From Paenibacillus sabuli (GTDB lineage Bacteria > Bacillota > Bacilli > Paenibacillales > Paenibacillaceae), in contig NZ_JACXIZ010000026.1 of NCBI RefSeq assembly GCF_014705605.1, forward strand, positions 62,001 through 126,000: a stretch of 64,000 nucleotides of DNA, written 5' to 3'. The first letter of the stretch is position 1. Every line of letters starts with the position of its first letter. A program made the translations under genes and the position numbers. This document shows positions 32,433 through 41,838 of the stretch, piece by piece. Below the pieces are notes generated by a model, which saw only the letters and a list, made by a program, of their open reading frames with translations, was not told where the DNA came from and did no database searches.

Positions 32433-33380
32433 ATGCTGGAGCTGAGCTTTCGTGATCCCGAGCGGCTGGTGACGGTCGCGCACGCCCTGTCCACGCGGGC
32501 GCGCGTCGACATGCTCCAGCTGCTGAGCACGAAGAGCCTCAATATTATGGAGATGGCCGAGGCGCTAGGCCTGCCTGTCTCCACGGTCGCCAATAATGTC
32601 AAGGTGCTGGAGACGGCCGGGCTCATCAATACCGAGCTGCAGCCGGCCTCGCGCGGCGCGATGAAGATGTGCAGCCGCAATTACGACGACGTGCATATCG
32701 TGCTCAACGCCGGCAAGAGCGCCCCCAGGCAGGGGCTCGCCAAGTATGAGATGGAAATGCCGATCGGCCACTACAGCGACTGCGAGGTCCAACCGACCTG
32801 CGGCATGGCGGGTGCGGACGGCTTGCTCGTGCGGCATGACGAGCCGGCGAGCTTCTACCACCCCAAGCACGTCGCGGCGCAGCTGATCTGGCTGCGCAAG
32901 GGCTACCTCGAATACTTGCTGCCGCTGGAGATCCCGCTCGAGGCCCGGATCGAGGCGCTGGAGGTGTCGATGGAGCTGTGCGCGGAGGCGCCCAGCTACG
33001 ACCCCGACTGGCCGTCGGACATCACGATGTGGATCAACGGCGTCGAGATCGGCACATGGACGTGTCCCGGCGACTTCGGCGATCGGCGCGGCCGGCTCAA
33101 TCCCGCCTGGTGGCCGGACGGCTCGACGCAATACGGCGTGCTCAAGACGTGGCGTGTCGACGGCAGCGCCGCGACGCTCGACATGCAGCCGGTCTCGGCC
33201 GTGACGGTGGACGAGCTGGCGCTGCGCCGCCGGCCCAGCCTTCGACTGCGGCTCGGCGTCAAGCCGGACGCCCTGCATCAGGGCGGCATCAGCCTGTTCG
33301 GCCGGCAGTTCGGGGATTGCGAGCAGGACATTGTGCTGAAGGTGTTTTATTCGCTCGAATCGGAAGGAAAAAGCCTTTAA
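32433..33380 (+). CDS. ArsR-type winged-helix regulator with large C-terminal domain
   Basis: About 315 aa. The N-terminal 90 residues are an ArsR/SmtB-type winged helix (LSTRARVDMLQLLSTKSLNIMEMAEALGLPVSTVANNVKVLETAGLI). The remaining 220 residues have no obvious metal site and are beta-rich (SFYHPKHVAAQLIWLRKGYLEYLLPL, MWINGVEIGTWTCPGDFGDRRGRLNP), suggesting a sugar or small-ligand domain. The start is ATG at 32433 behind GAGGAAGGG; the gene begins 34 nt after marR. It precedes a GH2 gene and three TACAAT-containing inverted repeats, so it likely regulates that gene and itself. Confidence 0.82.
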   Translation: MLELSFRDPERLVTVAHALSTRARVDMLQLLSTKSLNIMEMAEALGLPVSTVANNVKVLETAGLINTELQPASRGAMKMCSRNYDDVHIVLNAGKSAPRQGLAKYEMEMPIGHYSDCEVQPTCGMAGADGLLVRHDEPASFYHPKHVAAQLIWLRKGYLEYLLPLEIPLEARIEALEVSMELCAEAPSYDPDWPSDITMWINGVEIGTWTCPGDFGDRRGRLNPAWWPDGSTQYGVLKTWRVDGSAATLDMQPVSAVTVDELALRRRPSLRLRLGVKPDALHQGGISLFGRQFGDCEQDIVLKVFYSLESEGKSL

Positions 33381-33409
33381 TTACAATTATATTGTAGTTA
33401 AAGGCTTTT
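33369..33409 (+). terminator. Hairpin overlapping the ArsR-type stop codon
   Basis: 19-nt arms (33369-33387 / 33391-33409) with one G.U pair, loop TAT, flanked by A4 and T4. The inner TACAATtatATTGTA (33382-33396) resembles the operators downstream, so the element may both terminate and bind the regulator. Confidence 0.75.
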
Positions 33410-33428
33410 ATTTGCGATTACGCGCTTT

Positions 33429-33502
33429 TTAATACAAAATTATTGACGATAAAGCGGAAATCAGCTAAAATCGGGCTTAATGATTCAATAATATTGTATT
33501 AA
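33429..33502 (+). promoter_or_regulatory. GH2 promoter flanked by mirrored 17-nt operators
   Basis: TTGACG (33443-33448), 17-nt spacer, TAAAAT (33466-33471). TTAATACAAAATTATTG (33429-33445) touches the -35 and its inverted copy with one mismatch lies at 33486-33502, just after the start of transcription. Their placement fits repression by blocking or looping. Confidence 0.75.
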
Positions 33503-33563
33503 AAATTACCATGGCTATGTATTTAGCATCGCCGTATATTTAGCCGATAAGGAGCGAAATACG

Positions 33564-35375
33564 ATGAGTCAATTGGAAACGCAACCCGGACACGGCAAGG
33601 AAAACGGGCAAGCCGGCGGGACCGATCAAACGCCGCGAAACGAATATCCGCGCCCGCAGTTCGTCCGCGAGGACTGGATGACGCTCAACGGCACGTGGGA
33701 ATTTGCCTTCGACGATGCCGACGCCGGAGAGCGGGAGGGCTGGCAGGGCGGGGCGCATGCGCTGCCGCAGCGGATCGAAGTGCCATATACCTTTCAGAGC
33801 GAGCTGAGCGGGATCGGCGACCCGTCCTTTCACGACATCGTGTGGTACCGCCGCAGCTTCTCGGTCCCGGCCGATTATGCCGGCAAGCGGCTGCTGCTGC
33901 ACTTCGGCGCGGTGGACTACGAGGCCAAGGTGTGGGTCAACGGCACGCTCGTCGCGACGCATGAGGGCGGGCATACGCCGTTCCGGGCGGATATCACGAA
34001 CGCGCTGAACACAGGCGGCGAGCAGACGGTCGTCGTCCGGGCGCTCGATTACAGCCAGGACGTCACGCTGCCGCGCGGCAAGCAGTACTGGAAGGAGCAC
34101 TCCAAGGGGATCTTCTACACGCGTACGACGGGCATCTGGCAGAGCGTCTGGCTGGAGCCGGTGGCGCCCGTCAGCATCGGCCGCATCCGGCTCACCCCGG
34201 ACATCGATCGCAATGAGCTGCGGCTCCAGGCCTGGATCGAAGGGCTGGGGGCGGCGAGCAAGGCCTCGCTCCACGTGACAATCGCGTACGCGGGCGAGAC
34301 GGTGGCCGAGGACGCGATCGCGCTCGCGCAGCCGACCGTGACGCGGGCGCTGGGCATCCATGACTTCAACGATCACAGCCATGGCCGCTGGTGGACGCCG
34401 GAGCATCCGCACCTGTACGATATCACGTTGACACTCCGGGTCGAGGGCGCGGAGGTCGATCGGGTCGCGAGCTACTTCGGCATGCGCAAGGTGTCGATCC
34501 AGGACGGCGTGCTGCAGCTCAACAATCGACCGTATCCGATGCGGCTCGTGCTCGATCAGGGCTACTTCCCGACCGGGCTGCTGACGGCGCCGGACGACGA
34601 GGCGCTGCGCCGCGACGTCGAGCTCACCAAGGCGATGGGCTTCAACGGCGCGCGCAAGCATCAGAAGATCGAGGACCCGCGCTACCTGTACTGGGCGGAC
34701 CGGCTCGGCCTGCTCGTCTGGGGCGAGATGGCCAATGCGTACCACTTCACCGAAGAATATGCCGGACGCGTGACGCGGGAGTGGATCGAGGCGGTCGAGC
34801 GCGACTACAACCATCCGTGCCTCGTCGCCTGGGTGCCGCTCAACGAGAGCTGGGGCGTCGTCAACATCTGCAACGATCCGCAGCAGGAGCAGCATGCGCT
34901 GGCGATGTACCATCTGACCAAGTCGCTCGATCCGACGCGTCCGGTCGTCTCCAACGACGGCTGGGAGCATACCCGCACCGATCTGATCACGATCCACGAC
35001 TACGCCTGGCAGCGCGAAGTGCTGGAGGCGCGCTACGCCGAGCGCGAGCGGGCGCTGCAGGCGCGGCCGAGCAACCGCTGGGTGCTCGTGCCGGGCTATC
35101 CGGACGAGGGCCAGCCGGTGCTGCTGACGGAATTCGGCGGCATTGCCTTCAAGAAGAGCGAGTGGGAGGGCTGGGGCTACTCCGGCGCCCAGGACGAGGA
35201 GGACTTCGCCCGGCGGCTGGCCGATGTCATCGAGCCGGTGCGGCGCGCGCCGGTGCTCCAGGGCTTCTGCTACACCCAGCTCACTGACGTCGAGCAGGAG
35301 ATCAACGGCCTGCTCACCTACGACCGTCAGCCCAAGCTGCCGCTCGAGCAGATTCGGGCAATCGTCGAGGGCTAA
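33564..35375 (+). CDS. Glycoside hydrolase family 2 beta-glycosidase
   Basis: 603-aa cytosolic GH2 enzyme (no signal peptide). Domain order: sugar-binding jelly roll (LNGTWEFAFDDAD, WYRRSFSVPADYAGKRLLLHFGAVDYEAKVWVNG), Ig-like middle domain, TIM barrel from about residue 310. Acid/base glutamate in WVPLNESWG (E428) and nucleophile in LLTEFGGI (E523) are both present. Beta-galactosidase, glucuronidase or mannosidase cannot be separated from sequence alone. AAGGAGC precedes ATG 33564. It is expressed from its own operator-flanked promoter after the ArsR-type gene. Confidence 0.9.
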   Translation: MSQLETQPGHGKENGQAGGTDQTPRNEYPRPQFVREDWMTLNGTWEFAFDDADAGEREGWQGGAHALPQRIEVPYTFQSELSGIGDPSFHDIVWYRRSFSVPADYAGKRLLLHFGAVDYEAKVWVNGTLVATHEGGHTPFRADITNALNTGGEQTVVVRALDYSQDVTLPRGKQYWKEHSKGIFYTRTTGIWQSVWLEPVAPVSIGRIRLTPDIDRNELRLQAWIEGLGAASKASLHVTIAYAGETVAEDAIALAQPTVTRALGIHDFNDHSHGRWWTPEHPHLYDITLTLRVEGAEVDRVASYFGMRKVSIQDGVLQLNNRPYPMRLVLDQGYFPTGLLTAPDDEALRRDVELTKAMGFNGARKHQKIEDPRYLYWADRLGLLVWGEMANAYHFTEEYAGRVTREWIEAVERDYNHPCLVAWVPLNESWGVVNICNDPQQEQHALAMYHLTKSLDPTRPVVSNDGWEHTRTDLITIHDYAWQREVLEARYAERERALQARPSNRWVLVPGYPDEGQPVLLTEFGGIAFKKSEWEGWGYSGAQDEEDFARRLADVIEPVRRAPVLQGFCYTQLTDVEQEINGLLTYDRQPKLPLEQIRAIVEG

Positions 35376-35384
35376 GCCTCAATT

Positions 35385-35430
35385 CCCCTTCTTTCTTCCC
35401 CGCGCGGGAAGCGAGAAGGGGGATTTTTTT
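35385..35430 (+). terminator. Terminator after the GH2 gene
   Basis: Pyrimidine-rich arm 35385-35400 pairs with 35406-35421 (two mismatches), followed by T7 at 35424-35430. The T-tract touches the stop codon of the convergent AraC gene. Confidence 0.85.
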
Positions 35431-36238
35431 AGGATCGGCGCTTGCGATAGTGCAGCGGGCTGAGCCCGAGCTTGCGCTTGAAGAATCGCGAGAAATGCGC
35501 AGCGTCGTAAAAGCCGAGGCGGCGTCCGATCGTCTCCACGGGATCTGTGGAGGTGCGCAGCAGCAGGCATGCCTCGTCCAGCCGGATCCGATTGAATAGC
35601 GCGATCACGCCGCAGCCGAAGCACTGGCGGCATCGCCGTTCCAGGTGGGCGCCGCTCATGCGCATCGCCGCGCACAGCTCCTCCAGCGCGGGCGGCGCGG
35701 CGAGGCGTGCGCGCAGAGCGGCAACCAGCGCCTGCTGGAAAGGGTCGGCGCGCCCCGGCGCAGGCTCGGGCTCGGTCGCGGACAGCAGGAGGCCGTCGAG
35801 CGTATGCACCAGCTGGAGCCGCGAGCGGGGGGAGAGCGCGCGGCCCTCCTGCCAGAGCAGCTCGCCGGCCTCATGCCACTGGGGCCGCTCCAGGATGGCG
35901 AACGTCCGCGCGTGCGCGTCCAGCATCTCGACGATCCCGCGCGCATCCCGGCATGCGCGCAGATTGATCCCGATCTGCCTGTAGCCTGCCGGCGTGCGCA
36001 GGGCGTGGATGCAGCCGGGCGGGATCAGCGCGCATTGGCCGCGTCCGAGCAGATGCCGGCGCCCGCCCGTGGTCAGCTCGAGACTGCCGTCCGCTACGAA
36101 GATGAGCTGATACCACTCATGGAGATGAGCCTCCATCTCCCATCCGGGCGGACGCGCGTAGAAGGCCACCTCCCGATAGGGCTCGCCGGTCAGACCGACC
36201 ACGTAATGCCCCTCCAGCTCCTGAAGCCATGCTTCCAT
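35429..36238 (-). CDS. AraC-family transcriptional regulator with cupin domain
   Basis: About 269 aa. The N-terminal cupin-like sensor (HLHEWYQLIFVADGSLELTTGGRRHLLGRGQCALIPPGCIH) precedes a C-terminal AraC double HTH (ALEELCAAMRMSGAHLERRCRQCFG; VETIGRRLGFYDAAHFSRFFKRKLGLSPLHYRKR). The ATG at 36238 follows CAGGGGGCGGG; a longer frame to 36289 lacks a ribosome site. It is divergent from the beta-propeller gene and convergent with GH2, so its target is not settled. Confidence 0.92.
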   Translation of the reverse strand: MEAWLQELEGHYVVGLTGEPYREVAFYARPPGWEMEAHLHEWYQLIFVADGSLELTTGGRRHLLGRGQCALIPPGCIHALRTPAGYRQIGINLRACRDARGIVEMLDAHARTFAILERPQWHEAGELLWQEGRALSPRSRLQLVHTLDGLLLSATEPEPAPGRADPFQQALVAALRARLAAPPALEELCAAMRMSGAHLERRCRQCFGCGVIALFNRIRLDEACLLLRTSTDPVETIGRRLGFYDAAHFSRFFKRKLGLSPLHYRKRRS

Positions 36239-36422
36239 CGTGCCCGCCCCCTGTCCGTGTCGCTCCGATCCTGGCCATGCAAGGTACAATCGCTGTATGA
36301 GTCATAAGGTGATCCAAAAGGTGATCCGAATATACAAAAAGGCGAGCCGATTGTCAATGTCGTGTCCAAACGGACTCTTCTATAATGGAAGGGAAGAGGG
36401 AATCCGAAAGGGGCACGAACTG

Positions 36423-37805
36423 ATGAACAGGTACTTGCCGGATGGACCGGGCGTCGGGACAGCAGCTGACGACATACTCTCCTCACGCATTGCGCGGGCT
36501 GCGCCGCCTCGCACCGCTCAGCCGGACGAAGGAGGCGTTGCGCGTCTCACCCGGATCTCACCACTGGACGATTATCATTATTTTTATGGCTACTACGACA
36601 CGCCCGCCTGGAGCGGAGATGATCGCCTGCACCTGTGTCACCGCGTGCGTTTCTTCGATCGGCTGCCCCAGCCTGGGGACGAGGCCGAGCTGGGCGTCTT
36701 GGACGTGGAGAAGGGCGTCTTCACCCGGCTGGCCGTGACGACGGCCTGGAACTTCCAACAGGGCGCGATGCTGCAGTGGCACCCGCAGGACCCGTCCGGC
36801 CGCGTGCTGTTCAATATGCGGACGGCGCCGGATCGTGCAGTCGGCGCGATGCTACGGTTGGACAACGGCGAGCTGCGGCGCTTCGGGCGACCGATTGCCA
36901 ATGTCGATCCATGCGGGCGTTGGGCGCTGAGCGTCGACTTTGCCCGTATGTACAATTTTAGGCCGGGGTACGGCTACGCCGGGCTGCGCGATCCGCATGT
37001 CGCCGAGACGGCGCCAGCTTGCGATGGCATCTTCCGGATCGATCTGGAGACCGGCGCGGAGCAGCTCGTGCTCTCTTTGGCCCGGCTCGCCGAGCTGACT
37101 GGCGCCGCGCGACACGCGCCTGGCGCACGGCTGCTCGTGAATCACGTGACCTTCAACCCGGACGGCAGCCGCTTCGTCTGTCTGGTGCGGCACGAGCCGT
37201 TGACGGCCGGCGGGAGCTGGGGGACGGCGATCGTCACGGCCAATGCCGACGGGACGGATCTCTGCCTGCTCGCCGGCTACGGGTACGCCTCCCACTATTA
37301 TTGGCGCGATCCCGCACATCTGCTGATTCATGCGGCGCTGCCCCGCGCCCAGGTGTCCGCGGGCACGCCGGGTCCCGCGTCGCGCGCAGCAGGCGACATG
37401 CGGATCGAGCGGGAGCCGGGCGCGGCGGAGGATGTGGAGGAGACAGCCGCGCAGGACGGGCTGTACGTGCTGCAGGACCGCACCGGACACTGCGTGCAGG
37501 TGGACCCGGCGTTCTTCCTGCGCGACGGGCATTGCAGCTATTCGCCGGACGGCGCCCGCGTGCTGTACGATAGCTATCCCGACGAGCGCGGGTACCGTCA
37601 CTTGTATGTGTACGAGCCTGCTGCCCGTGCGGGCGTCCGATTCGCGTCCTGCTACTCGGACCCGGTCGCGGACGGGGACTATCGCTGCGATCTGCATCCG
37701 CGCTGGAGTCGGTCCGGTGCGCGCGTCTCCTTTGACTCCACGCACGAGGGCGTGCGCGCCATCTATGTGGCGGAGATGCCGAGGCAGCGGGGGTTGCGCC
37801 GCTAA
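36423..37805 (+). CDS. Beta-propeller protein, oligogalacturonate-lyase-like fold
   Basis: About 460 aa built of repeated propeller strands (ISPLDDYHYFYGYYDTPAWSGDDRLHLCHRVRF, MLQWHPQD, VNHVTFNPDGSRFVCLVRHEP, HCSYSPDGARVLYDSYPDE, CDLHPRWSRSGARVSFDS). HHW-like and PDG turns resemble TolB/PD40 and oligogalacturonide lyases, but catalytic residues cannot be assigned. No signal peptide. The ATG at 36423 is chosen because a TATAAT near 36384 would place the transcription start after the more upstream in-frame start codons. A sugar-processing role is suggested only by neighbours. Confidence 0.65.
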   Translation: MNRYLPDGPGVGTAADDILSSRIARAAPPRTAQPDEGGVARLTRISPLDDYHYFYGYYDTPAWSGDDRLHLCHRVRFFDRLPQPGDEAELGVLDVEKGVFTRLAVTTAWNFQQGAMLQWHPQDPSGRVLFNMRTAPDRAVGAMLRLDNGELRRFGRPIANVDPCGRWALSVDFARMYNFRPGYGYAGLRDPHVAETAPACDGIFRIDLETGAEQLVLSLARLAELTGAARHAPGARLLVNHVTFNPDGSRFVCLVRHEPLTAGGSWGTAIVTANADGTDLCLLAGYGYASHYYWRDPAHLLIHAALPRAQVSAGTPGPASRAAGDMRIEREPGAAEDVEETAAQDGLYVLQDRTGHCVQVDPAFFLRDGHCSYSPDGARVLYDSYPDERGYRHLYVYEPAARAGVRFASCYSDPVADGDYRCDLHPRWSRSGARVSFDSTHEGVRAIYVAEMPRQRGLRR

Positions 37806-37875
37806 TCAAGCAGCTGGAGCTGTGGATGTCAACCGCGATGCAGATGGGTATACTGGTGAAAAGGAGTTGACCCAA

Positions 37876-38514
37876 GTGAAGCACGAGGAACGTAAGGAGC
37901 GCATGAACCGCATGAACGTCCAGGACCGCGAGGAGCACGTGGATCGTATTCGCTATTTCATCGGTCTCGCGCCCGACGCAGCTGCCCGTGCGCGTCTGGC
38001 CGAAGCGGCGGCGGCGCGGCAGCGTGACTGGCGCTTCGCCAAGTGGACGCATCCGCAGGACTTCCATATTACGCTTGCTTTTCTGGGCGATCTACCGCTG
38101 CCGCGGGCGGCCGCCGTGCGGGAGACGCTGGATGGCTATGTCTGCGCCACGGCTGCGTTCGAAGTGCGCGTCACGGGCTGGGGGACGTTCGGTCCGCCGC
38201 AGCGCCCTGCCATCCTGTGGGCGGGCGTCGCCGCCTCCGAGGGGCTGGGCGCGCTGCACGGCGAGTTGTGGCAGGCACTCGCGCCGCTTGGCTTCGAGCC
38301 GGAGACGCGGCCGTTCCGCCCGCATCTGACCGCGGCGCGGCGCTCGCAGGGCACGACGGCTGCCGACGTGGCGGCTATGCAGGAGGAGCAGGAGGCGCGG
38401 GAAGCGCTCGGAGTAGAGTGGGAGGCGCGGGAGGCGGTGCTGCTGCAGACGCATTTCGGCCGTCGGCCGGCCTACGCGCCGGTGCTTGGGCTGCCGCTGC
38501 GTCCGCGCGTCTAG
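37876..38514 (+). CDS. thpR: RNA 2',3'-cyclic phosphodiesterase (ThpR/LigT family)
   Basis: About 212 aa with the 2H phosphoesterase signature: FHITLAFLG and FRPHLTAAR each carry an HxT catalytic motif. The family opens RNA 2',3'-cyclic phosphates to 2'-phosphates and was first known as a tRNA half ligase. The GTG at 37876 follows AAGGAG by 9 nt; ATG codons at 37903 and 37912 are alternatives, and the core fold begins at IRYFIGLAPD. TATACT near 37838 may be its -10 element. Confidence 0.88.
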   Translation: MKHEERKERMNRMNVQDREEHVDRIRYFIGLAPDAAARARLAEAAAARQRDWRFAKWTHPQDFHITLAFLGDLPLPRAAAVRETLDGYVCATAAFEVRVTGWGTFGPPQRPAILWAGVAASEGLGALHGELWQALAPLGFEPETRPFRPHLTAARRSQGTTAADVAAMQEEQEAREALGVEWEAREAVLLQTHFGRRPAYAPVLGLPLRPRV

Positions 38515-38605
38515 CTGCCAGTGGCGGCGATGCGTGTCTGACCGCGGCAGCGGAGCGGGTGCGCTAGCTGACCCTGGGACGCGTGTGGGGGGCGGCAGCG
38601 TACGC

Positions 38606-39052
38606 TTAATTCGGTTGCGGGGTCTCGGCCGCGCACGTCCCGACGAGCAGCAGCTCGTGTGCAGGCGTATGCAGCTCGCCCAGCGCAGGATACAGGCTGT
38701 CCCAGAAGGCCTCCAGAATGAGCTGGTGCTCGTCTCTCCCCAGCATCGTATCGGCAATGCGGTCGTCCAGCATCAGCAATCCTTCGCCGATCGCGATGCC
38801 GACCGCGGCGGAGGTGACGCTTTGGCTCACCGAGAAGACCGCATGCGGCAACGCCGCCTCGAATGGCACATAGTACCCTTCAGCCGTCACCATGCCGCTG
38901 CGCAGCAGCATGAAGCTATGCAAGTTGACGCGGCAGCGTGCCGCTCATCGGGCGCACCGGCAGCAGGCGCCCGCTTCTTGCGCCGGCAGCTGACAATCCT
39001 TTGCTGCACCGGTTGCGCTGGCGCGGACGTAGAGATTGAGGCCAGGCATCAT
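38606..39052 (-). pseudogene. Decayed serine beta-lactamase-family hydrolase
   Basis: One frame reads MMPGLNLYV...LPAQEAGA, meets an in-frame TGA at 38945-38947, then continues VNLHSFMLLRSGMVTAEGYY...AVFSVSQSVTSAAVGIAIGEGLLMLDDRI. This matches the start of class C beta-lactamase/esterase-like serine hydrolases. The catalytic SxxK has become SVSQ, and the protein stops near the position where HLLxMxxG should appear, so about two-thirds of the fold is missing. AAAGGAG lies upstream of the ATG at 39052. No other gene is recognised between 38515 and 39379. Confidence 0.75.
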
Positions 39053-39379
39053 GGGGAGCACGCTCCTTTTCGCTTTTTTATCATCGTAGCGTATGGAACG
39101 GGCGACGGGTAGCGGTTCACGTGCCGAATCGCTCCTTTTTTTGCATTCTTTGTCCTCGGGCGCAAGAAAAATAAAAAAACCGGTCAGGAGCAATATTTCA
39201 ACATTCCGAGCTGTATTTGCGGTACGATGATAGTGATGATAGAGACTCCAGTGACAAAGCTGCAAGGCTATCGGAAGGCGAAAGCCTTGCCGATTCGGGC
39301 ATGGCATCAGGCTGTCGCCGGAAGCCGCCGCAGCGTACGACTTGCAGACAGCGAAAAGACAGCGAAAGGAGCATAAGCG

Positions 39380-41791
39380 ATGCAGCTATTTCTGATCGGA
39401 GATTCGACCGTTTCCGGTTACGGGGAGGACGCCGCGCCGCGCGCCGGGTGGGGACAAGCGTTGGGCCGGTATTTGGACGACCGGGTCGAGGTCGTCAACG
39501 AGGCGGCCTCGGGACGCAGCTCGAAGAGCTTCCTGGCCGAGGGCCGCATGGAGCCGGTCACGGCCGGACTCCGGGCAGGCGATTATCTATTCATCCAATT
39601 CGGACATAACGACGAGAAGCGCGAAGATCCGTCGCGTCACACAGAGCCGGAGACCACATTCAAGCAGCATCTGACCCGCTATATTGAGATTGCGCGGGCG
39701 GCCGATGCGACGCCGGTGCTGCTGACGCCGGTCGAGCGCAGGCGCTTCGTCGCCGGGCGCGCTGCGGACACGCATGGCGGCTATGCGCAGGCGGTCCGTA
39801 CGCTGGGGGAGGATCTGGAGGTGGCGGTCATCGATCTGGCGATCAGCAGCCGGGAATTGTACCAGTCGCTAGGCGAAGAGGCGTCCAAGGCGCTGTTCAT
39901 GTGGCTGCGTCCCCGGGAGAGCGTCAATTACCCGGAGGGCGTGGCGGACAATACCCACTTTAGCCTGCGCGGCGCAGCGGCGATCGCAGGTCTGGTCGCC
40001 GAAGGCATTCGCGCCTCGCAGCTCGGACTGCGCGCTTATTTGCGCCCGTCCGCATCACCACGCGCATGGATATCAGATCAAGGAGACGGTACATATGTCA
40101 ATCCGGTGCTGCACGCGGATTATTCCGACCTGGACGTGATCCGTGTCGGCGAGGACTTCTATATGACGGCTTCAAGTTTCGGGCATCTGCCGGGTCTGCC
40201 GATCCTGCATGCCAAGGATCTGGTCAACTGGACGCTGATCAATCATGTCCTGCCGCACATGACGCTGCCCGGCTATGAGCGGCCGCAGCACGGCGGCGGC
40301 GTATGGGCGCCGGCGCTGCGCTTCCACGCCGGCAAGTATTGGGTATTCTACGGCGATCCGGACGTCGGCATCTTCATGAGCACGGCCGAGGACCCGGCCG
40401 GGGAATGGACGCCGCTGCACCTCGTGCAGGCGGGCAAGGGGCTGATCGATCCGTGTCCGCTGTGGGACGACGACGGCCAGGCGTATCTGGTGCACGCCTT
40501 CGCCAAGAGTCGCAGCGGCATCAAGCACAAGCTGCGGCTGTGCCGGATGGCGCCGGACGGCAAGCGGCTGCTGGACGACGGTCCGATTATCTATGACGGG
40601 ACCGAGCATCATCCGACGCTGGAGGGTCCCAAGCTGTACAAGCGGGACGGTTACTATTACATCTTCGCCCCGGCCGGCGGCGTCGCGACGGGATGGCAGA
40701 CGGTGCTGCGGTCCACGTCGATCTACGGTCCGTACGAGGACCGGATCGTGCTGCAGCAAGGCGACACGCCGGTCAACGGACCGCATCAGGGCGGCTATGT
40801 GGAGCTGGACTCGGGGGAGTCGTGGTTCCTGCACTTCCAGGACAAAGGCGTCTACGGCCGCATCGTCCACTTGCAGCCGATGCGATGGGTAGATGGCTGG
40901 CCGCGGATGGGTACGTCCGCTGTGGTCCGGGGCGTCGAGGAGGCGGCTGGTGAGGCGATAGCCGGCGCAGCCGTCGGCGAGCCTGTACTGCGCCATACCA
41001 AGCCGAACGTGGGGCGGACGTACCCGACGCAGTGTCCGGATGACTCGGATGCCTTCGACGGGCCAGCGTTCGGGCTGCAGTGGCAGTGGCAGGCCAATCC
41101 GCAGCCGCACTGGTACGCGCTGCTGCGCGATCCGAGCCGCCTGCGGCTGACCGTTGCGGCTGTGCCGGAGGAGGTAGGCGCGACCGCCGCGGGCAGCCCG
41201 GCGAGCAGCGGCACGGAGGCAGGGGCGGCCAGCGGCGATCCATCCGTCCTCGGGGCGCCCGCTACCGGGCGCCCATCCGGCGAGCCGGTGGCCCGCACGG
41301 AAGCTGTCGAAGCCGTCGCCGCGACGACCGGGCTCTACCACGCGCCGCACCTGCTGCTGCAGAAGTTCCCCGCGGAGGTCTTCTGCGCGGAGACGAAGCT
41401 GGATGCGTCAGCCTTGCGTCCCGGGCAGCGGGCGGGACTGATCGTGTTCGGCTACCGCTACGCCTATGCGGGGCTGCGGTCGAAGGCGGACGGCAGCGGA
41501 GTCGAGCTGATCCTGGCCGAGGGCGATGCGGACGGCGAGCGCGTGCTGTGGTCGACGGACGTGCCGGCTGCGCAGGCGACCTTGCGCGTCGAGGTAAGCG
41601 CCGGCGCCGCTTGCGCATTCGCCTATGCGCTTGAGGACGAGCGCTTCCTGCGTTGCAGCGGGGACGCGCCGCCCTTCCAGGCGACGGAAGGGCACTGGGT
41701 CGGGGCCAAGCTCGGTCTGTTCGCCGCAGGCGAGAGTCCGGCGTCGCACCAGGGCCATGCCGACTTTGCGTGGTTCCGCGTCAGCGGCTAG
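39380..41791 (+). CDS. Fusion of SGNH rhamnogalacturonan acetylesterase-like and GH43 glycosidase
   Basis: 803 aa. Residues 1-225 are an SGNH/GDSL esterase like rhamnogalacturonan acetylesterase: FLIGDSTVSGYG (block I Ser), FIQFGHNDEKR (block III Asn) and DNTHFSLRGA (block V Asp/His). Residues about 230-800 are GH43: NPVLHADYSDLDVIRVGEDFYM holds the base Asp, with GLIDPCPLWDDDGQAYLVHAFAKS and LEGPKLYKRDGYYYIF following. The C-terminus is a beta-sandwich with a low-complexity Gly/Ala/Ser insertion at about 595-645. No signal peptide. The pair should deacetylate and trim pectin side chains in the cytosol. ATG 39380 follows CGAAAGGAGC. Confidence 0.88.
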   Translation: MQLFLIGDSTVSGYGEDAAPRAGWGQALGRYLDDRVEVVNEAASGRSSKSFLAEGRMEPVTAGLRAGDYLFIQFGHNDEKREDPSRHTEPETTFKQHLTRYIEIARAADATPVLLTPVERRRFVAGRAADTHGGYAQAVRTLGEDLEVAVIDLAISSRELYQSLGEEASKALFMWLRPRESVNYPEGVADNTHFSLRGAAAIAGLVAEGIRASQLGLRAYLRPSASPRAWISDQGDGTYVNPVLHADYSDLDVIRVGEDFYMTASSFGHLPGLPILHAKDLVNWTLINHVLPHMTLPGYERPQHGGGVWAPALRFHAGKYWVFYGDPDVGIFMSTAEDPAGEWTPLHLVQAGKGLIDPCPLWDDDGQAYLVHAFAKSRSGIKHKLRLCRMAPDGKRLLDDGPIIYDGTEHHPTLEGPKLYKRDGYYYIFAPAGGVATGWQTVLRSTSIYGPYEDRIVLQQGDTPVNGPHQGGYVELDSGESWFLHFQDKGVYGRIVHLQPMRWVDGWPRMGTSAVVRGVEEAAGEAIAGAAVGEPVLRHTKPNVGRTYPTQCPDDSDAFDGPAFGLQWQWQANPQPHWYALLRDPSRLRLTVAAVPEEVGATAAGSPASSGTEAGAASGDPSVLGAPATGRPSGEPVARTEAVEAVAATTGLYHAPHLLLQKFPAEVFCAETKLDASALRPGQRAGLIVFGYRYAYAGLRSKADGSGVELILAEGDADGERVLWSTDVPAAQATLRVEVSAGAACAFAYALEDERFLRCSGDAPPFQATEGHWVGAKLGLFAAGESPASHQGHADFAWFRVSG

Positions 41792-41838
41792 TCGCGCAGC
41801 CAAGCATCTTGCATTGCTTTACATCCCGAAACAGTCCA

